A stretch of 64,000 bases of DNA, from the NCBI RefSeq assembly GCF_037975245.1, contig NC_092567.1, positions 8,556,714-8,620,713 of the forward strand. The letters are read 5' to 3'. How positions within the stretch are numbered: position 1 is the first letter of the stretch; each line of letters starts with the position of its first letter. The notes under the pieces were generated by a model. It did no database searches, had not been told where the DNA came from, and worked only from the letters and a program-made list of their open reading frames with translations. Both the position numbers and the translations under genes were made by a program. This DNA is from Apostichopus japonicus (taxonomy: Eukaryota > Echinodermata > Holothuroidea > Aspidochirotida > Stichopodidae). Below, piece by piece: positions 35,596-48,500 of this stretch.

Positions 35596-36011
35596 ACGAA
35601 TACAGAGAGTTTAGAAGTGTATCATCTTGATATATAATCACTGGTCGACTTAAAATCTTTTCTAAATTCTTAACCCTACTGCATGCTTGTTCAAGTCCAC
35701 GTCTTTGATTGCCTATGTTACAGGTTATAACATTTGCTAAACAGAATGTTAGGTACTCGAATGATTATTCAGAACTGATCTCAAGATGGTCGGGATTGTC
35801 CGGTTTGTATTTTTGAAACTAATAGTGATAATATTGAGAAACCGGATGAATAAAGGTTATTGAATATACTTAGGAAACGATGTGAACATCCCATGTTGTA
35901 GTTTAAAGGTAAACGCTATATTGCCTGTATTGTCTGTTAACTTGTAAGTTTATTTATAAATGGAAGCTTCTCGAAACAGGTAGCAGGGGTTGTAATATTT
36001 CGATTCTACAG

Positions 36012-36179
36012 GAAGTAATGAAGACATGTTTTTTCATTCCATACTGTGTGTATGTGGATTACATTGTATCACATCGTAACAGGAATAAGCATGATGAACC
36101 GTTCCGCCATTTTATCATGTCAAATTTTAGAGTCTGGAAAGTTAACGAAATAGGTCCAGGCGAGAAAATCAGAGCAGAG
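36012..36179 (+). CDS. Candidate internal exon, unidentified
   Basis: A 168-nt open stretch (56 codons, phase 0 at both ends) lies between TTCGATTCTACAG and GAG|GTAAGA. It encodes a peptide ending FRVWKVNEIGPGEKIRAE. No family is recognised, no partner exon was found, and an open run of this length is not rare by chance. Confidence 0.2.
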
Positions 36180-36896
36180 GTAAGATTAATTGACCATCAA
36201 GGAGAATAAATTCCATTTCTAGCCAATTTCTATACAAATAAAATAAATCACAGTATTAGACCCAAGAGCGAGATAACGTTAGTCTCTACCGTAAACGTAG
36301 GTTTGATTTGTATGACCAATTAACTATAATGATGTTAAATGACCGTGACGTAGTTTGTTCCATATAGTGAAATGAATACATGATATACTTACATGTGTTT
36401 TATAACATTTATATTGTGATACAAGCTGAAGCTGATATGAAACTACAATATTGTAAAGTAACTGTATTGTACTATGAATAACACAACATATATTACCTTA
36501 TTAAGTTAGGGTTATACAAGAAAACTACTGCATTGGGCCTTTTGTGCTTGTAATTTATTGCATTGTACATACAACCCGTGACTATGTGACATTGTACTGT
36601 AATTAGAGAAGTAATAAGTATACTTTAATTAAGAGTTGAACGTTAGTGCAGTCGGTTACGTGTTTAGACACACGTTTAGTGTAACTCGTATAGTGTTATA
36701 GAGGATTATTTTCATCCGATAACCAAACATGTCTGTAGTATCAGACTCAGTATGTACCTGACTTTATTACTGTCCGTCCTGTATTTGGTATTGTCCCACA
36801 TCTGCTGAAGACACTTGTCTTGTTCCTATACCAACATATGCTGGACATGTAAATTTGTATTAAGGTACATACATTTAGAGGCAATAGTACAAGCTG

Positions 36897-37067
36897 CAGG
36901 GGCACTTCTACGTACAAAATTACAATGCCCCCCCCCCCGAGTCCCACCATTAAAGCATTAAAACACCATGCACCTTCTCTATTGGTGATTAAATGTGTTG
37001 CCCTTCTCTAGTAGACATTGGTGCCCCAGCAGTGCCCCCTGAGATAAAGCTCCTGACGACATCACTG
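36897..37067. mobile_element. Possible hAT-like remnant
   Basis: One end is CAGGGGCACTTCTACG; the other, reverse-complemented, is CAGTGATGTCGTCAGGAGC. Internal GCCCC runs include 11 Cs (36928-36938). The ends match only over the first few bases and no TSD is visible. Confidence 0.3.
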
Positions 37068-37417
37068 GTTATGAATCATAGGAACTATGAACTCTCCATT
37101 AAATAGTGCAGATTCCGGAAATTTCACAAACAAGTTTCGGTTTTGTTATTATACTAGAATCGTTCACATTCATATTTCGTAACCAATCAGTGTTCAGGTT
37201 TTATCTAGCAAGTCCGAAACAGACATGGTAAATGAATATATTCAACTAGTTCACGAGCTTGGTTTTTCCATAAACTAAACGCTTTTATGTCCAATTTCCT
37301 CGTTTATTTGGCAAATTTTAGTAAGGTTATTGAGCTTCTTTTTATTGTACGTTATTACCAGTTAGTGTTAAATAAGCAGATTTTCAACACAAACTGCAGT
37401 TTTAAGTATATATATAA

Positions 37418-37556
<139 letters not shown>

Positions 37557-37599
37557 TGTAATTACTTTGACATTGTAAATTATGAGTAGACGTGGTACC

Positions 37600-38705
37600 T
37601 ACGGTGAAAGGATACACATTACACAGTAGGATACACAGTAATTTATGTAGGCATATGATGTATACTGGCACTAAGTGTTAGAGGACAGAAAGTGCAATTT
37701 ATGTAGCATATGGTACAAACAGTTAGAGGACAGATACTGGTATTATAATGTATGTATTCTTAAACATTACAGGACATCAGGTGTCTGTATAATGTCATTT
37801 ATGTAGGCCTAGTATACTGGTACATACAGTTAGAGTACAGATACTGGTATTATAATGTTTGTATTCTTGAACATTAGAGGACATCAGGTGTCTGTATAAT
37901 ATAAGTTATGTAGGCCTATGAAGTATACTGGCACTAAGAGTTAGAGGACAGAAAGTGCAATGTATGTAGCATATGGTACATACAGTTAGAGGACAGATAC
38001 TGGTATTATAATATATGTATTCTTGAACATAAGAGGACATCAGGTGTCTGTATAATGTAAGCTATGTAGGCCTATGAAGTATAATGGCACTAAGAGTTAG
38101 AGGACAGGAAGTGCAATTTATATAGCATATGGTACACACAGTCAGAGGACAGATACTGGTATTATAATGAATGTATTCTTAAATATTAGAGGACATCAGG
38201 TTTCTGTATAATGCAAGCTTTGTAGGCCTATTTGGTATACTGGTACATACAGTTAGAGGACAGAAACTGGTTTTTATAGTATATGTATTCTTGAACATTA
38301 GAGGACATCGGGTGTCTGTATAAAGTAAGCTATGTAGGCCTATTAAGTAAACATACAGTTAGAGGACAAGACGTGTAGCTTATGATTTATATGGTACATA
38401 CAGTACGAGTACAGTTACTGGTATTATAATGTATGTATTCTTGAACACCAGAGGACATCAAGTGTCTGTAAAATGTAATGTATGTAGGCCTATGAAGTAT
38501 ACTAGCACATACCGTTAGAGGACAGGAAGTGTAATGTATGTATCATCTGTTGCATACAGTAAGAGTACAGATACTGGTATTATAATGTATGTATTCTTGA
38601 ACATTAGAGGACATCATGTGTCTGTATGATGTATGTTATGGAGGCCTTTTTAGTATACTGGCATACATAGTTAGAGGACAGGAAGTGTAATTTATGTACC
38701 ATATG
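37600..38705 (+). repeat. ~155-bp minisatellite, about 7 units
   Basis: GTAGGCCTAT-type anchors recur at about 37647, 37803, 37911, 38067, 38221, 38333, 38487 and 38640. Most steps are 153-157, with two shortened steps near 110. Each unit carries GTTAGAGGACAG, ACTGGTATTATAATGTATGT and GAGGACATCAGGTGTCTGTA or close variants. Confidence 0.9.
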
Positions 38706-38757
38706 TTAATTCTTTCTGAAGTAAACATTATTCACTTAAATGTCACACAATTAAGAA

Positions 38758-39130
38758 ATCTCAGAAAGTCATTCCATGGATTACTTCCGGTATTGTTCGT
38801 TTTGTAACTACAAAGCATTTCTTTACAGCCGCACTCCTTCAAACAAGCTTAAATACACCATTTTAAAACAAGTTGGCAACCAGTTTTCGCGTAGCAAAGA
38901 AATCTAACTTTACAAACATTTTATGTGAAAAAATGACTGACCTCAGGAAAACTTGGAATGTTATTAAGGAAATCATTGGCAAAACGAAAGGATTCTGCCC
39001 GGGCTAATAATTATAAGCTTTTACATATAATGATAATGGAATTGAAATGACCTATAGGTTGCAAAGTATATCAATGATAACATCTCTAATATTAATCAAA
39101 CTCTTGCTGACAAGATTCAATATTAAAAAA
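38758..39130 (+). pseudogene. Decayed LINE ORF2 fragment (endonuclease-RT linker region)
   Basis: In one frame, 38758 onward reads SQKVIPWITSGIVRFVTTK. In another, after about 38905, it reads KKSNFTNILCEK, then MTDLRKTWNVIKEIIGKTK and a stop. A third short piece reads YNDNGIEMTY. The order PW(I/T)T.GI..., then TW..I.EIIGK, then NG(I) is characteristic of the segment between the endonuclease and reverse transcriptase of jockey/CR1-like non-LTR retrotransposons. Stops and frameshifts separate the pieces, so this is a dead fragment. It is sandwiched between two satellite arrays. Confidence 0.6.
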
Positions 39131-39589
39131 GTAAACAAATAGCGGAAAATGGCTGGGCATTTTAAACAATGGAAAGAGTAAAGACATTTATAGCGATAGC
39201 TGGACTCTGATCAGAGGTCTGTTTCGAACCCCGTTGTAGACATGAACTTACTTTGCTCTTTTCTAAGATTTCATTTTTTGATGTTCCTATGAGCTGCAAA
39301 CCCCGCCCCAAATTCCTACGCCTATGTCGATATGTATATTGTCATATGGCTACAACTCTAGCAACCTCGAATTTCACGGAAAGTTTGGTTAGTGCTGCCC
39401 CAATTGCTACTAGAAAAAGTGTAACTTTGCATCATGTATGGGATAGAAGATCGAATAGGGAACACTTAGAATCATCCAATTAGCACATATGAGTGAATTA
39501 CAGTAAACAGGGAGCAGTGCTCGACAACATCATAACACATAGTAACACGAGCATATATCATATTGTGGGTGCATGTTATACCGTCAACA

Positions 39590-40585
39590 AGCTAAAGTAC
39601 TTCCAATACTCTAGCATATTAGGGTTGCTACACTTCGTACCGGGGAACAAAAATATAGCAACCACTAACGTAGAATATGAGGATTGCTCCACTTGATACA
39701 GGGACACAACACTATAGCAAATACTAATGTAGCATATTAGGATTGCTACACTTGGTACAGGGGAACAACACTATAGCAAATACTAAGGTAACATATTAGG
39801 ATAGCTGCACGTGATATTTGGGTAACAAAACTATAGCAACTACTAATGTAGCATATTTGGGTTGCTACACTTGGTACATGAAGACAACACTATAGTAAAT
39901 ACTAATGTAGCATATTATGATTGCTATATTTGATACAGGGGAATAAAACTATAGCTACCACTAATGTAGAATATTGGGATTGCTACACTTGATACAGGGA
40001 GACTAAACTATAGCAACTACTAATGTAGCATATAAGGATTGCTACTCTTGGTACAGGGGAACAACACTATAGCAAATACTAATGTAGCATATTAGGATTG
40101 CTACATTTGATACAGGGGAACAAACTATATCAAATACTATTGTAGCATATTAGGATTGCCACACTTGATACAGGGGAACAAAACCATAGCAAATACTAAT
40201 GTAACATATTAGGATTGCTGCACTTGATATTTGGGGAAATACCTGAGTAAACACTCATGTAGCATAGGGTTACTACATTAGGTTCAGGGGAACACAACTA
40301 TAGCAACTATTAATGTAACATATGAGGGTTGCTACACTTGGTAGAGTGGAACAAAACTATTTCAACTTCTGATGTAACAAGTTAGGATTGCTACACTTGG
40401 TACAGGGGAACAAAACTATTTCAACTACTAATGTAACAAGTTAGGATTGCTATACTTGGTACAGGGGAACAACACTATAGCAACTACTAATGTAGCATAT
40501 TAGGATTGCTATACTTGGTACAGTAAGACAAACCTATAGCAACTACTAATGTAACATATAAGGATTGCTACAATTGGTTACGGAT
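39590..40585 (+). repeat. 59-60-bp satellite, about 17 units
   Basis: The unit is built from GCTACACTTGGTACAGGGGA, ACAACACTATAGCAAATACT and AATGTAGCATATTAGGATT. Units vary by a few substitutions and one- or two-base indels. Confidence 0.95.
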
Positions 40586-42145
40586 AAACAGCATTTATAT
40601 TCTTTTCCTTTGTCAAGTATTCTTTCGTTTGTTTTATATTTATTAATATACTGTCATCTTTTCTATTTCTCTTCTGTATTCCTTTTCTTTATGTTTGCTG
40701 CCATTTCTGTGAATTGGATTAGCACAAAAAGATACGAGTGGCCTCTTTGATATGTCTTTCATCCTTCCAACACATTGTAAACCTTACAGCGGGTAAAATA
40801 GAAAATGAAACCAAATTCAGTCAGGCTAGATATTGTTTGGATTTCTCCGGCAAAGGAAATGACCGTGTTAGAAGTATTTCTAATAAATATCTATAAGCAA
40901 TGTTTGGATTAATAGTTATTGCATCCTTCCGTCAGTTCAACCGCCAGCGCATCGTAGACATTATTGACCTCACATTATGATAATATCATGTGTGTTATGT
41001 ATATCTATGTATATGTGTATCGCGTGTTGTAGGACAATATCTTTTCCGGGTTTCCGCACTTCACTAAACTATATATATATATATATGTGCTGCATTATGA
41101 CATACACTCTCAAAAACAACTTCAACGATAAAGCTGTGTGCAGAAATCCATAGTGGTTATTATACACCACGGAGCCGTCTTTTACTTTATTTTATGAGAA
41201 GATTGGATCAGGCGAATTGAAGTGTACGTACAAAATGACTAAAGTTACTTTTGACTTCATGTATAGGCCCAGTTATAATTAAATATCGGCTCAATCCAAT
41301 TAGCGCAACGTTGTATATAATATATGATTTGCCACCATGTATAGGTCATAGAATTAAGCTAATTATAGTAGTACTTTATTTACCTCTCTGTCGTTTCATA
41401 CCAGTCTAGCAGGTTACAACTCATTTGGTTTTATTGCAGGGTAATAATATAGCGATAGAGTTGTTAACATTAACGCTTGTCCCTCACTACTCAGACACAT
41501 TGATATTTTTTTCACACTACATCACTGCCGTGACTTGTATTCCTATATCAATTATAAGGAATGTTTGGGGCAAAGAGTAGCTATTTGCGATCCAAATTTT
41601 TATTAGGTGTAATTTTGTTTATAGATATATTTAAAGTTACCTTTTGTTGGTGTTTGGAACTATATGTCAAGTAGGTTCCCTTGTGTCACTCTATGTTTGA
41701 CCTTTTTCAAGGAGAACGGCAGGGAGGGGACTATCTTGTAATTTTACTGCTGAGAGGGAGCAAATAATGAAGATACGACGTCGTATTTATAGTGGTTATG
41801 GACACTTCAAAACTGTCTTGAAAATCAATAAATTATATAAAATATTAAATAGAACATAATCTGAGGAAGTAAAGCCCATTGTAATATGAAAGTCGAATAC
41901 TACTAAATTCCACTTAGTACTGGTTCTTGTCAAAATCACTATGCATTTGTGTGCCTGAAATCTTAGTGCATAAGCTTTGTACAATCTCGTGTAGCATATA
42001 GCGTATGTATATGAAATAAGTACGTGATCTAACACTATAGCTACATACCCGTACTTATACGTCCGTCAGTTTCACCCAAGTTCCGTGATTGCGCACTAGA
42101 GAAAACGTTGCTGAATAAGGAAGTGTATCTCGAAAGTAGCCTACC
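40586..42145. other. No gene recognised
   Basis: AT-rich, with a short TA tract at about 41069-41086 and no convincing exon. Confidence 0.45.
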
Positions 42146-42153
42146 ATAATAAC

Positions 42154-43550
42154 TAGTGTTCAACCGATTATGCATAACAGAAAATACCGATTACCGATTA
42201 TTTTTTCATAATCGTACCGATTCCGATTCCGATTATTTGAAAATGAGGAAATATCCCGTCTATACGAAATCGGCAATACAGTTTGACAGAAACAATTATT
42301 GTTGTGATTTTCACGTTTCCTTTTGCTTCGTTGTTATACAATGCTCTAAGGTATCATTTTGTATTAACCAAATTACCTCTGGAGTTTCTCGGAAGAAAAA
42401 AAAAGTTTTTTTTTTTTTAATTTGCAAAATACGGGAATATGACATCCTACCTAGTCAGCACTGTGCTAAGCGAATGGCCTAACCACCTCGACGGGAATGT
42501 CACCTGTTAATGGCTTGAATAGTTACTCAAAATATCCATCTCAAAAAGTATCTCAGACAAACCAACCATCTTCAATCTTTACCAAAGTGTAAATTTTAAT
42601 GACATATTGCCTTCATTCCGACATTATTTTGTACTTATTTTCAGTATTATACCGTTTATGAACAAATAGAAATGTTACGAACTTGAAGTTAAACATACCT
42701 ATTCGTTACCTATTTAACTCCATTCAGGTTCAATTAGAAAATGTAAGCTTAGGCCAATCAAACTGAAAAGCAAATTTAACCATCGATCTTGTTTAAAATT
42801 ACTCTAAAATGTAATACCAGATTGATGTGAAGAAATAATAACAACTAGAAACTACTCCAATATAAAATATAACATTCCCTCTATAAGACATATCACTTAC
42901 AGTACCTTCCAAACAAATGTCGATTTCCAGCAAATTGAAAGTTATAAACTAAGCTACGCATTTTCTTTTTGCAAACCGATGGTTAGGCTACATTTCCCAT
43001 TGACTTAGTGTGGTTGTTAGGCTAACATGTGGTCGAAGATTGCAGTTTCCGTTGATATTTTTATTTTCTATTTGCGACACAACTAGAGCGAATAAGCAGA
43101 TGGCATGGTTAGATTTCCATGCAGTTGACTAAGTGTAGAGTAAGGCTACCACGTGGTCGGAGATTTGTGAGGATTTTAGGTTATTTTCGCTGGTACTGAA
43201 ATTGCTTCGTGCAGGCCGTAATTTGCCACGGGAACTTCCCGGGGATTGTGCGCGACCCTCTCGCACTGCTTCAAATTTGATGCGGAATGTGAAAACTGTT
43301 TGCGCGATTCGCGCTGCAACTGCAATTCCTATGTCACAATTAATTGTACACAGACACCTGATATAACAAGGGCGATTTTCTTATATTTCTTTTTTCTTAT
43401 TCGCACTCGTAATTGTGCTTTGGAGGGCTGTTTTGCACTTGCGAGGGCAAATCGCCCGTCGCCCCCGCTTATTTCCGATTCCGATTATGTTCCGACTATG
43501 CAATATTCGTACCGATTCCGATTCCGATTAGGTTAATCGTTTGAACACTA
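42154..43550. mobile_element. 1.4-kb non-autonomous hAT transposon with perfect 8-bp TSD
   Basis: The left TIR TAGTGTTCAACCGATTA and the reverse-complemented right TIR TAGTGTTCAAACGATTA match at 16 of 17 bases. The octamer ATAATAAC flanks both sides (42146-42153 and 43551-43558), the hallmark of hAT integration. Both subterminal regions carry runs of CCGATTCCGATT or its complement. Internally there is an approximate direct repeat: 42980-43030 (GGCTACATTTCCCATTGACTTAGTG...) versus 43105-43165 (GTTAGATTTCCATGCAGTTGACTAAGTG...). There is no transposase frame. Confidence 0.92.
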
Positions 43551-43558
43551 ATAATAAC

Positions 43559-44204
43559 TGAAATGATAAGTACTAGACCTTTATATTGCTTTAAGCTACA
43601 ATAATACCCCCTGTAATACAAATGTAATAGTCCACCTGTTACTATTTCCAAATACCTCTTAAGCAATCCCCCTAGTAACACATTCTACAGTCCACCACCA
43701 GGCCAGCCTAAAGGTCAATAAGTTAGGACCTACTCACCCCTTAGTCTAAACAATCCTACCAAATGCTGAATCTCATCATATTATAGCTGTAAACATTGCA
43801 TTATATCATATTGTGTTATATCATATATGTATACACTACACTGCCAGTGGGCTATTGGAATATACACAGTAAGTAAGATTCACTCCTCAAATACAGTTCT
43901 TTGTGTGAATTATTACCAGCAATTAATTAAGAACTTTACAGTAACATATAGGCTAAGGCTGTATGTATACAATGTAATGTTATTTACAACTATAGAAAGG
44001 AGAAACTAGGTGCAAATCAAACTGTGTTTCACACTGTATGACAACCGTAAAAACTTTAACGAAAATTTGAAATTAAGGATGATAGTAAAATGGTTCTGCT
44101 GAAAAAAAAACCTGATATCACTTGTAAATATGCACAACAAATTGAGACGTTTCACGTTTGGTGGGGAACAATATTGAGCGAGAGTTATATGACAAATGAA
44201 GATG
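43559..44204. other. No gene recognised
   Basis: Contains a small imperfect repeat (TACCCCCTGTAATACA / ATCCCCCTAGTAACACA, each followed by AGTCCAC) at about 43600-43700. Confidence 0.4.
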
Positions 44205-44473
44205 CAAGGGCGGCGGAACCAGGGGGGGCACAGGGGGCACGTGCCCCCCACTTTTCCTCAGGTTAAAAATGTGCCCTTTTTCTACATAAAAATTGAGGTG
44301 TCTCAAGTTAGCAAGAGGCCAGGGAACCAGAATGAACACTCGGGAAGGGACGTTTCCGGCCATCTGAGGGTTTGTAAAACCAAAAATTTTCTTGTACGCT
44401 CCGCGCCAACTGATGGTGGCGCTCCGCTCAGATAGTCGTGCATACAACTTTGCAAATCCTGGCTATGCCCCTG
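44205..44473 (+). mobile_element. hAT-like MITE, 269 bp
   Basis: The core GGACGTTTCCGGCCATCTGA, CTTGTACGCTCCGCGCCAAC and GGTGGCGCTCCGCTCAG matches the family at 26220/27719/30410. The right end AATCCTGGCTATGCCCCTG is a good terminus (reverse CAGGGGCATAGCCAGG). The left end CAAGGGCGGCGGAACCAGG is a mutated version. No TSD is visible. Confidence 0.7.
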
Positions 44474-44769
44474 ACTTTTAATGAATTTCTGTGGGTCAAA
44501 CTCAGGCTATTTCGAATGGAAAAAATTTGTTAAGATATTAACAAGAAATAAACTCATTTCGGAAGATTCCTACATTAGCAACTAGCATGTTTTCACCTCA
44601 TTTTGTCTCAAAAGAAAACTTGTTCCTTGTTTCCCAATTTGCACATTGGATATTGCAGTGCTAGTATGCATATTTTCCTTGAGGGGGGGGGGGGGCAGGA
44701 CGTTGATGGAGTGATGTGTATACGCAAATAAGTTAGTACAATAAGAGTTATAAAGGGTACTCAATATAA

Positions 44770-44789
44770 GGCTGCCATATATGGCAGCC
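44770..44789. repeat. 20-bp perfect palindrome
   Basis: GGCTGCCATATATGGCAGCC is fully self-complementary. Confidence 0.9.
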
Positions 44790-45143
44790 ATTCTTCCTCG
44801 AATAATATACTTATATCAAATACAGAAAGGGTATTGCTGTTGCGACAAATTCCTGCCGTGGTGTTCGCTTTGGAGAGATCTGCCTCATTGCAGCATTTAC
44901 GTAAGAGGTATTCCTCTATTCCAAAGGATAAAGCGTTATTGTCAAACACAACTGTTGTGAATTTTTGGCATATATAGCTTAAAGCCACATAATAGCATTT
45001 TGATTAGTGGAGATACACATTGTCAATATTTGGTGATATTTTATGCTGATATGTGTCAACTTGAGCAAAATTAGTGATGACGTTATGGCAATTGTCCTTT
45101 TCTATAAATGTACAAATCGTTTATCCCCAATACCAATTTAAAA

Positions 45144-45222
45144 AAAACTCCCTCCCTTACTTCCTTACTTCCTCTCTCCTCCCTCCTCACTCCTCCCTCC
45201 TCCCACCTCCCTCCTCCCTCTT
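45144..45222 (+). repeat. Pyrimidine-rich (CCT/CTTC) tract
   Basis: A run of CTCC, CTTC and CCTC words upstream of a candidate exon. Confidence 0.85.
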
Positions 45223-45290
45223 CGTTTGGTGTTTCACCAACGTAGGTTGACGCCACTTTCTTTATTAAATCATTTCATTTTTTCTATCAG

Positions 45291-45369
45291 TTTACAGATT
45301 CTATCCGTTATGCGAGAAGTGTTGATCACCCCAGACTTATTGAAATAATCCGGCAGAAATATCTAACTG
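45291..45369 (+). CDS. Candidate internal exon, unidentified
   Basis: Follows a strong acceptor (TTCATTTTTTCTATCAG) and ends at a consensus donor (ACTG|GTAAGTG). The phase-0-to-1 frame reads FTDSIRYARSVDHPRLIEII then RQKYLT, which looks like an amphipathic helical protein segment. I do not recognise the family. Its end phase does not fit a direct splice to the receptor exon at 51.9 kb. The next 6 kb downstream are satellite, so its gene partner is unclear. Confidence 0.35.
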
Positions 45370-45572
45370 GTAAGTGAAGCAGTTAATGTTTTAGTAGAAA
45401 ATGTAGAAAATGCGTTGGCTTTCCACGAAAATCCATGTCGGAAAGTAAGTCTTAAAAAGAAAAGCATCTGTCGTTTGCCACGTTTGAATAGAGAATATTC
45501 ACAAAAGACCAAATTACTAATATTATCTAAAAATAACTATTATTAACAGAAAAAGAAGATTATAAGAAGAAT

Positions 45573-48500
45573 ATGGTTGGATAGGATGGATGGATATTAT
45601 AGATATGATGGATGGATAGTAAAGATGGCTAGGATGGATGGATAGGATGGATGGATATGATGGATGAATAGTAGGGATCGATAGGATGGATAGGATGGAT
45701 ATGATGGATGAATAGTAGGGATCGATAGGATGGATAGGATGGATATGATGGATGAATAGTATGGATTAATGGGTGGATGGATAAGAAGCATGGATAGTAT
45801 GGATGGTAGGATAGGATGGATGGATATGATTGCTGGATAGGATGGATCGAAAGGATGGATGAATAGGATGGATATGATGGATGGATAGTATGGATGCATG
45901 GATATGATGGATAGATGGATAGGATGGATGGATATGATTGCTGGATAGGATGGATCGAAAGGATGGATGAATAGGATGGATATGACGGATGGATAGTATG
46001 GATGCATGGATATGATGGATAGATGGATAGGATGGATGGATAAGATGGATAGATAGTATGGATGGATAGTTTGAATGAGATGGATAGGATGGATAAAATG
46101 GATAGGATGGACGGATATGATGGATGGATAGGATTGATAGGATGAATGGATGGATAGGATGGATGGATATGATGAATAGATGGTTGGATATGATTGATGG
46201 ATAGGATAAGTCGATAGTATGGATGGATATGATGAATATGATGGATGGATAAGAAGCATGGATAGGATGAATTGATGGATTTGATGGATGGGTAGGATGG
46301 ATGGATCGATAAGATGGATAAATAGGATTGATAGGATGGACGGATTTAATGGATGGATAGGATGAATAGGATGAATGGATGGACTGGATAGATGAGTAGG
46401 ATGGATGGAAAAGATGGATGGATATGATAATTGGATGGATGGATATGATTGACGGATAGGATGGATCGGTAGTATGGATGGATAGGATGAATAGATGGAT
46501 TTGATGGATATGATGGATGGATAAGATGATGAATATGATGGATAGGGCGAATGGATGGATTGGATGGATGAGTAGGATGGATGGAAAAGATAGATGGATA
46601 TGATATATGGATGGATGGATATGATTGATGGATAGGATGGATTGAACGTATGGATGGACAGGATGAATATGATGGATGAATAGTATGGATGCATGGATAT
46701 TATGGATGGGATGGATGAATAGTATGAATGAATAGGATGGATGCATAAGAAGCATTGATAGTATGGATGGTAGGATAGGATGGTTGGATATGATTTATGG
46801 ATAGGATGTATCGATAGGATGGATAGGATGGATATAATGGATGAATATGATGGATGGATACGAGTCATGGATATGATGAATGGATATGATGAATGGATGG
46901 ATAGGATGGATTGATATGATGGGTAAGTTGGTTGGATTGGATGCATGGATAGGATGGACGGATAGTCTGGATAGGTAGGATGGACGGATAGGATGGATAG
47001 GATGGATTGGATGGATGGATGGATAGATAGGATAGATAGATGGATAAGATTGATGGATAGAATGGATAATATGGATTGATATAATGGATGGATAGGATGG
47101 ATGTATAGGATGAATGGATAGTATGGATGAAAAGGATGTATAGATAAGATGGATGGATAGGATGGATAAGATGGATACGATGGATATGATGGAGTGATAG
47201 GATGGATGGATATGATTGATGGATAGGATGGATCGATAGGATGGGTTGATACTATGGATATGATGGATGAATAAGATGGATGAATTGGATGGATAAGATG
47301 GATATGATGGAAGGATAGGATGGATAGAAAGGAAGAAAGAATGTATTGGATGAATGGATAGGATGGATGGATGGATTGGATGGATGGGTTGGATGGATGG
47401 ATAGATTGGTTGGATAGGATAAATCGATGTATTGGATGGATGAATAAGATGAATGGATAGATAGGATGGATAAGATTGACGGATAGTCTGGATAGATAGG
47501 ATGGACGGATAGGATGAATGGGATGGATCGATGGAAAGGATGGATAGATATGATAAATGGATGGATGGATATGATTGATGGATAGGATGGATCGATAGTA
47601 TGGATGGATAGGATGCATGTGATCGATGGATAAGAAGCATGGAAAGGATGAATGGATGGGTAGGATGGATTGGATGGATGAGTAGGGTGGATAGGATGGA
47701 CGGATAGTATGGATGAATAGGATGGATAGATAAGATGGATAGGATGAATAAAATGGATACGATGGATATGATGGAGTGATAGGATTGATGGAAATGATTG
47801 ATGGATAGGTTTGATGGATAAGATGGATGGATAGGATAGATACAATGGATGGATATTATGGATGGATAGGATGAATAGGATTGATGGATATGATTGATGG
47901 ATATTATGGATGGATGGATATGATGGATGGATGGATATGATGGATGGATGGAAAGGATGGATGGATGGGATGGATGAATGGATAGGATGGATGGATGGGA
48001 CGGATAGGATGGATGGATAGGATGGATTGATAACATGGATGGATTGGATGGATGAATAAGATGGTAAGATAGGATGGATTGATTGGATGGATAGGATTGA
48101 TAAGATTAATATGATGGATGGATAAGATGGATGGATGGGATGGATATGATGGAAGGATAGGATGGATGGATAGGAAGAACGGATGTATTGGATGGATGTT
48201 ATTGGTGGATGGATAGGATGGATAGGGTGGATAGGAAGGATATGATAGATAGGGTGGATAGGATGGATGGATGAATGAATCGATGGGATGGATGAATGGA
48301 TGGAAATGATGGATGGATGGAGGATGGATTGATTGATAAGATGGATGGATATGATGGATGAATAAGATGGTAAGATAAGATGGATTGATTGGATGGATAG
48401 GATTGATACGATTAATATGATGGATGGATAAGATGGTTGGATTGGATGGATAAGATTGATATGATGGATATGATTGAAGGATAGGATGGATGGATAGGAA

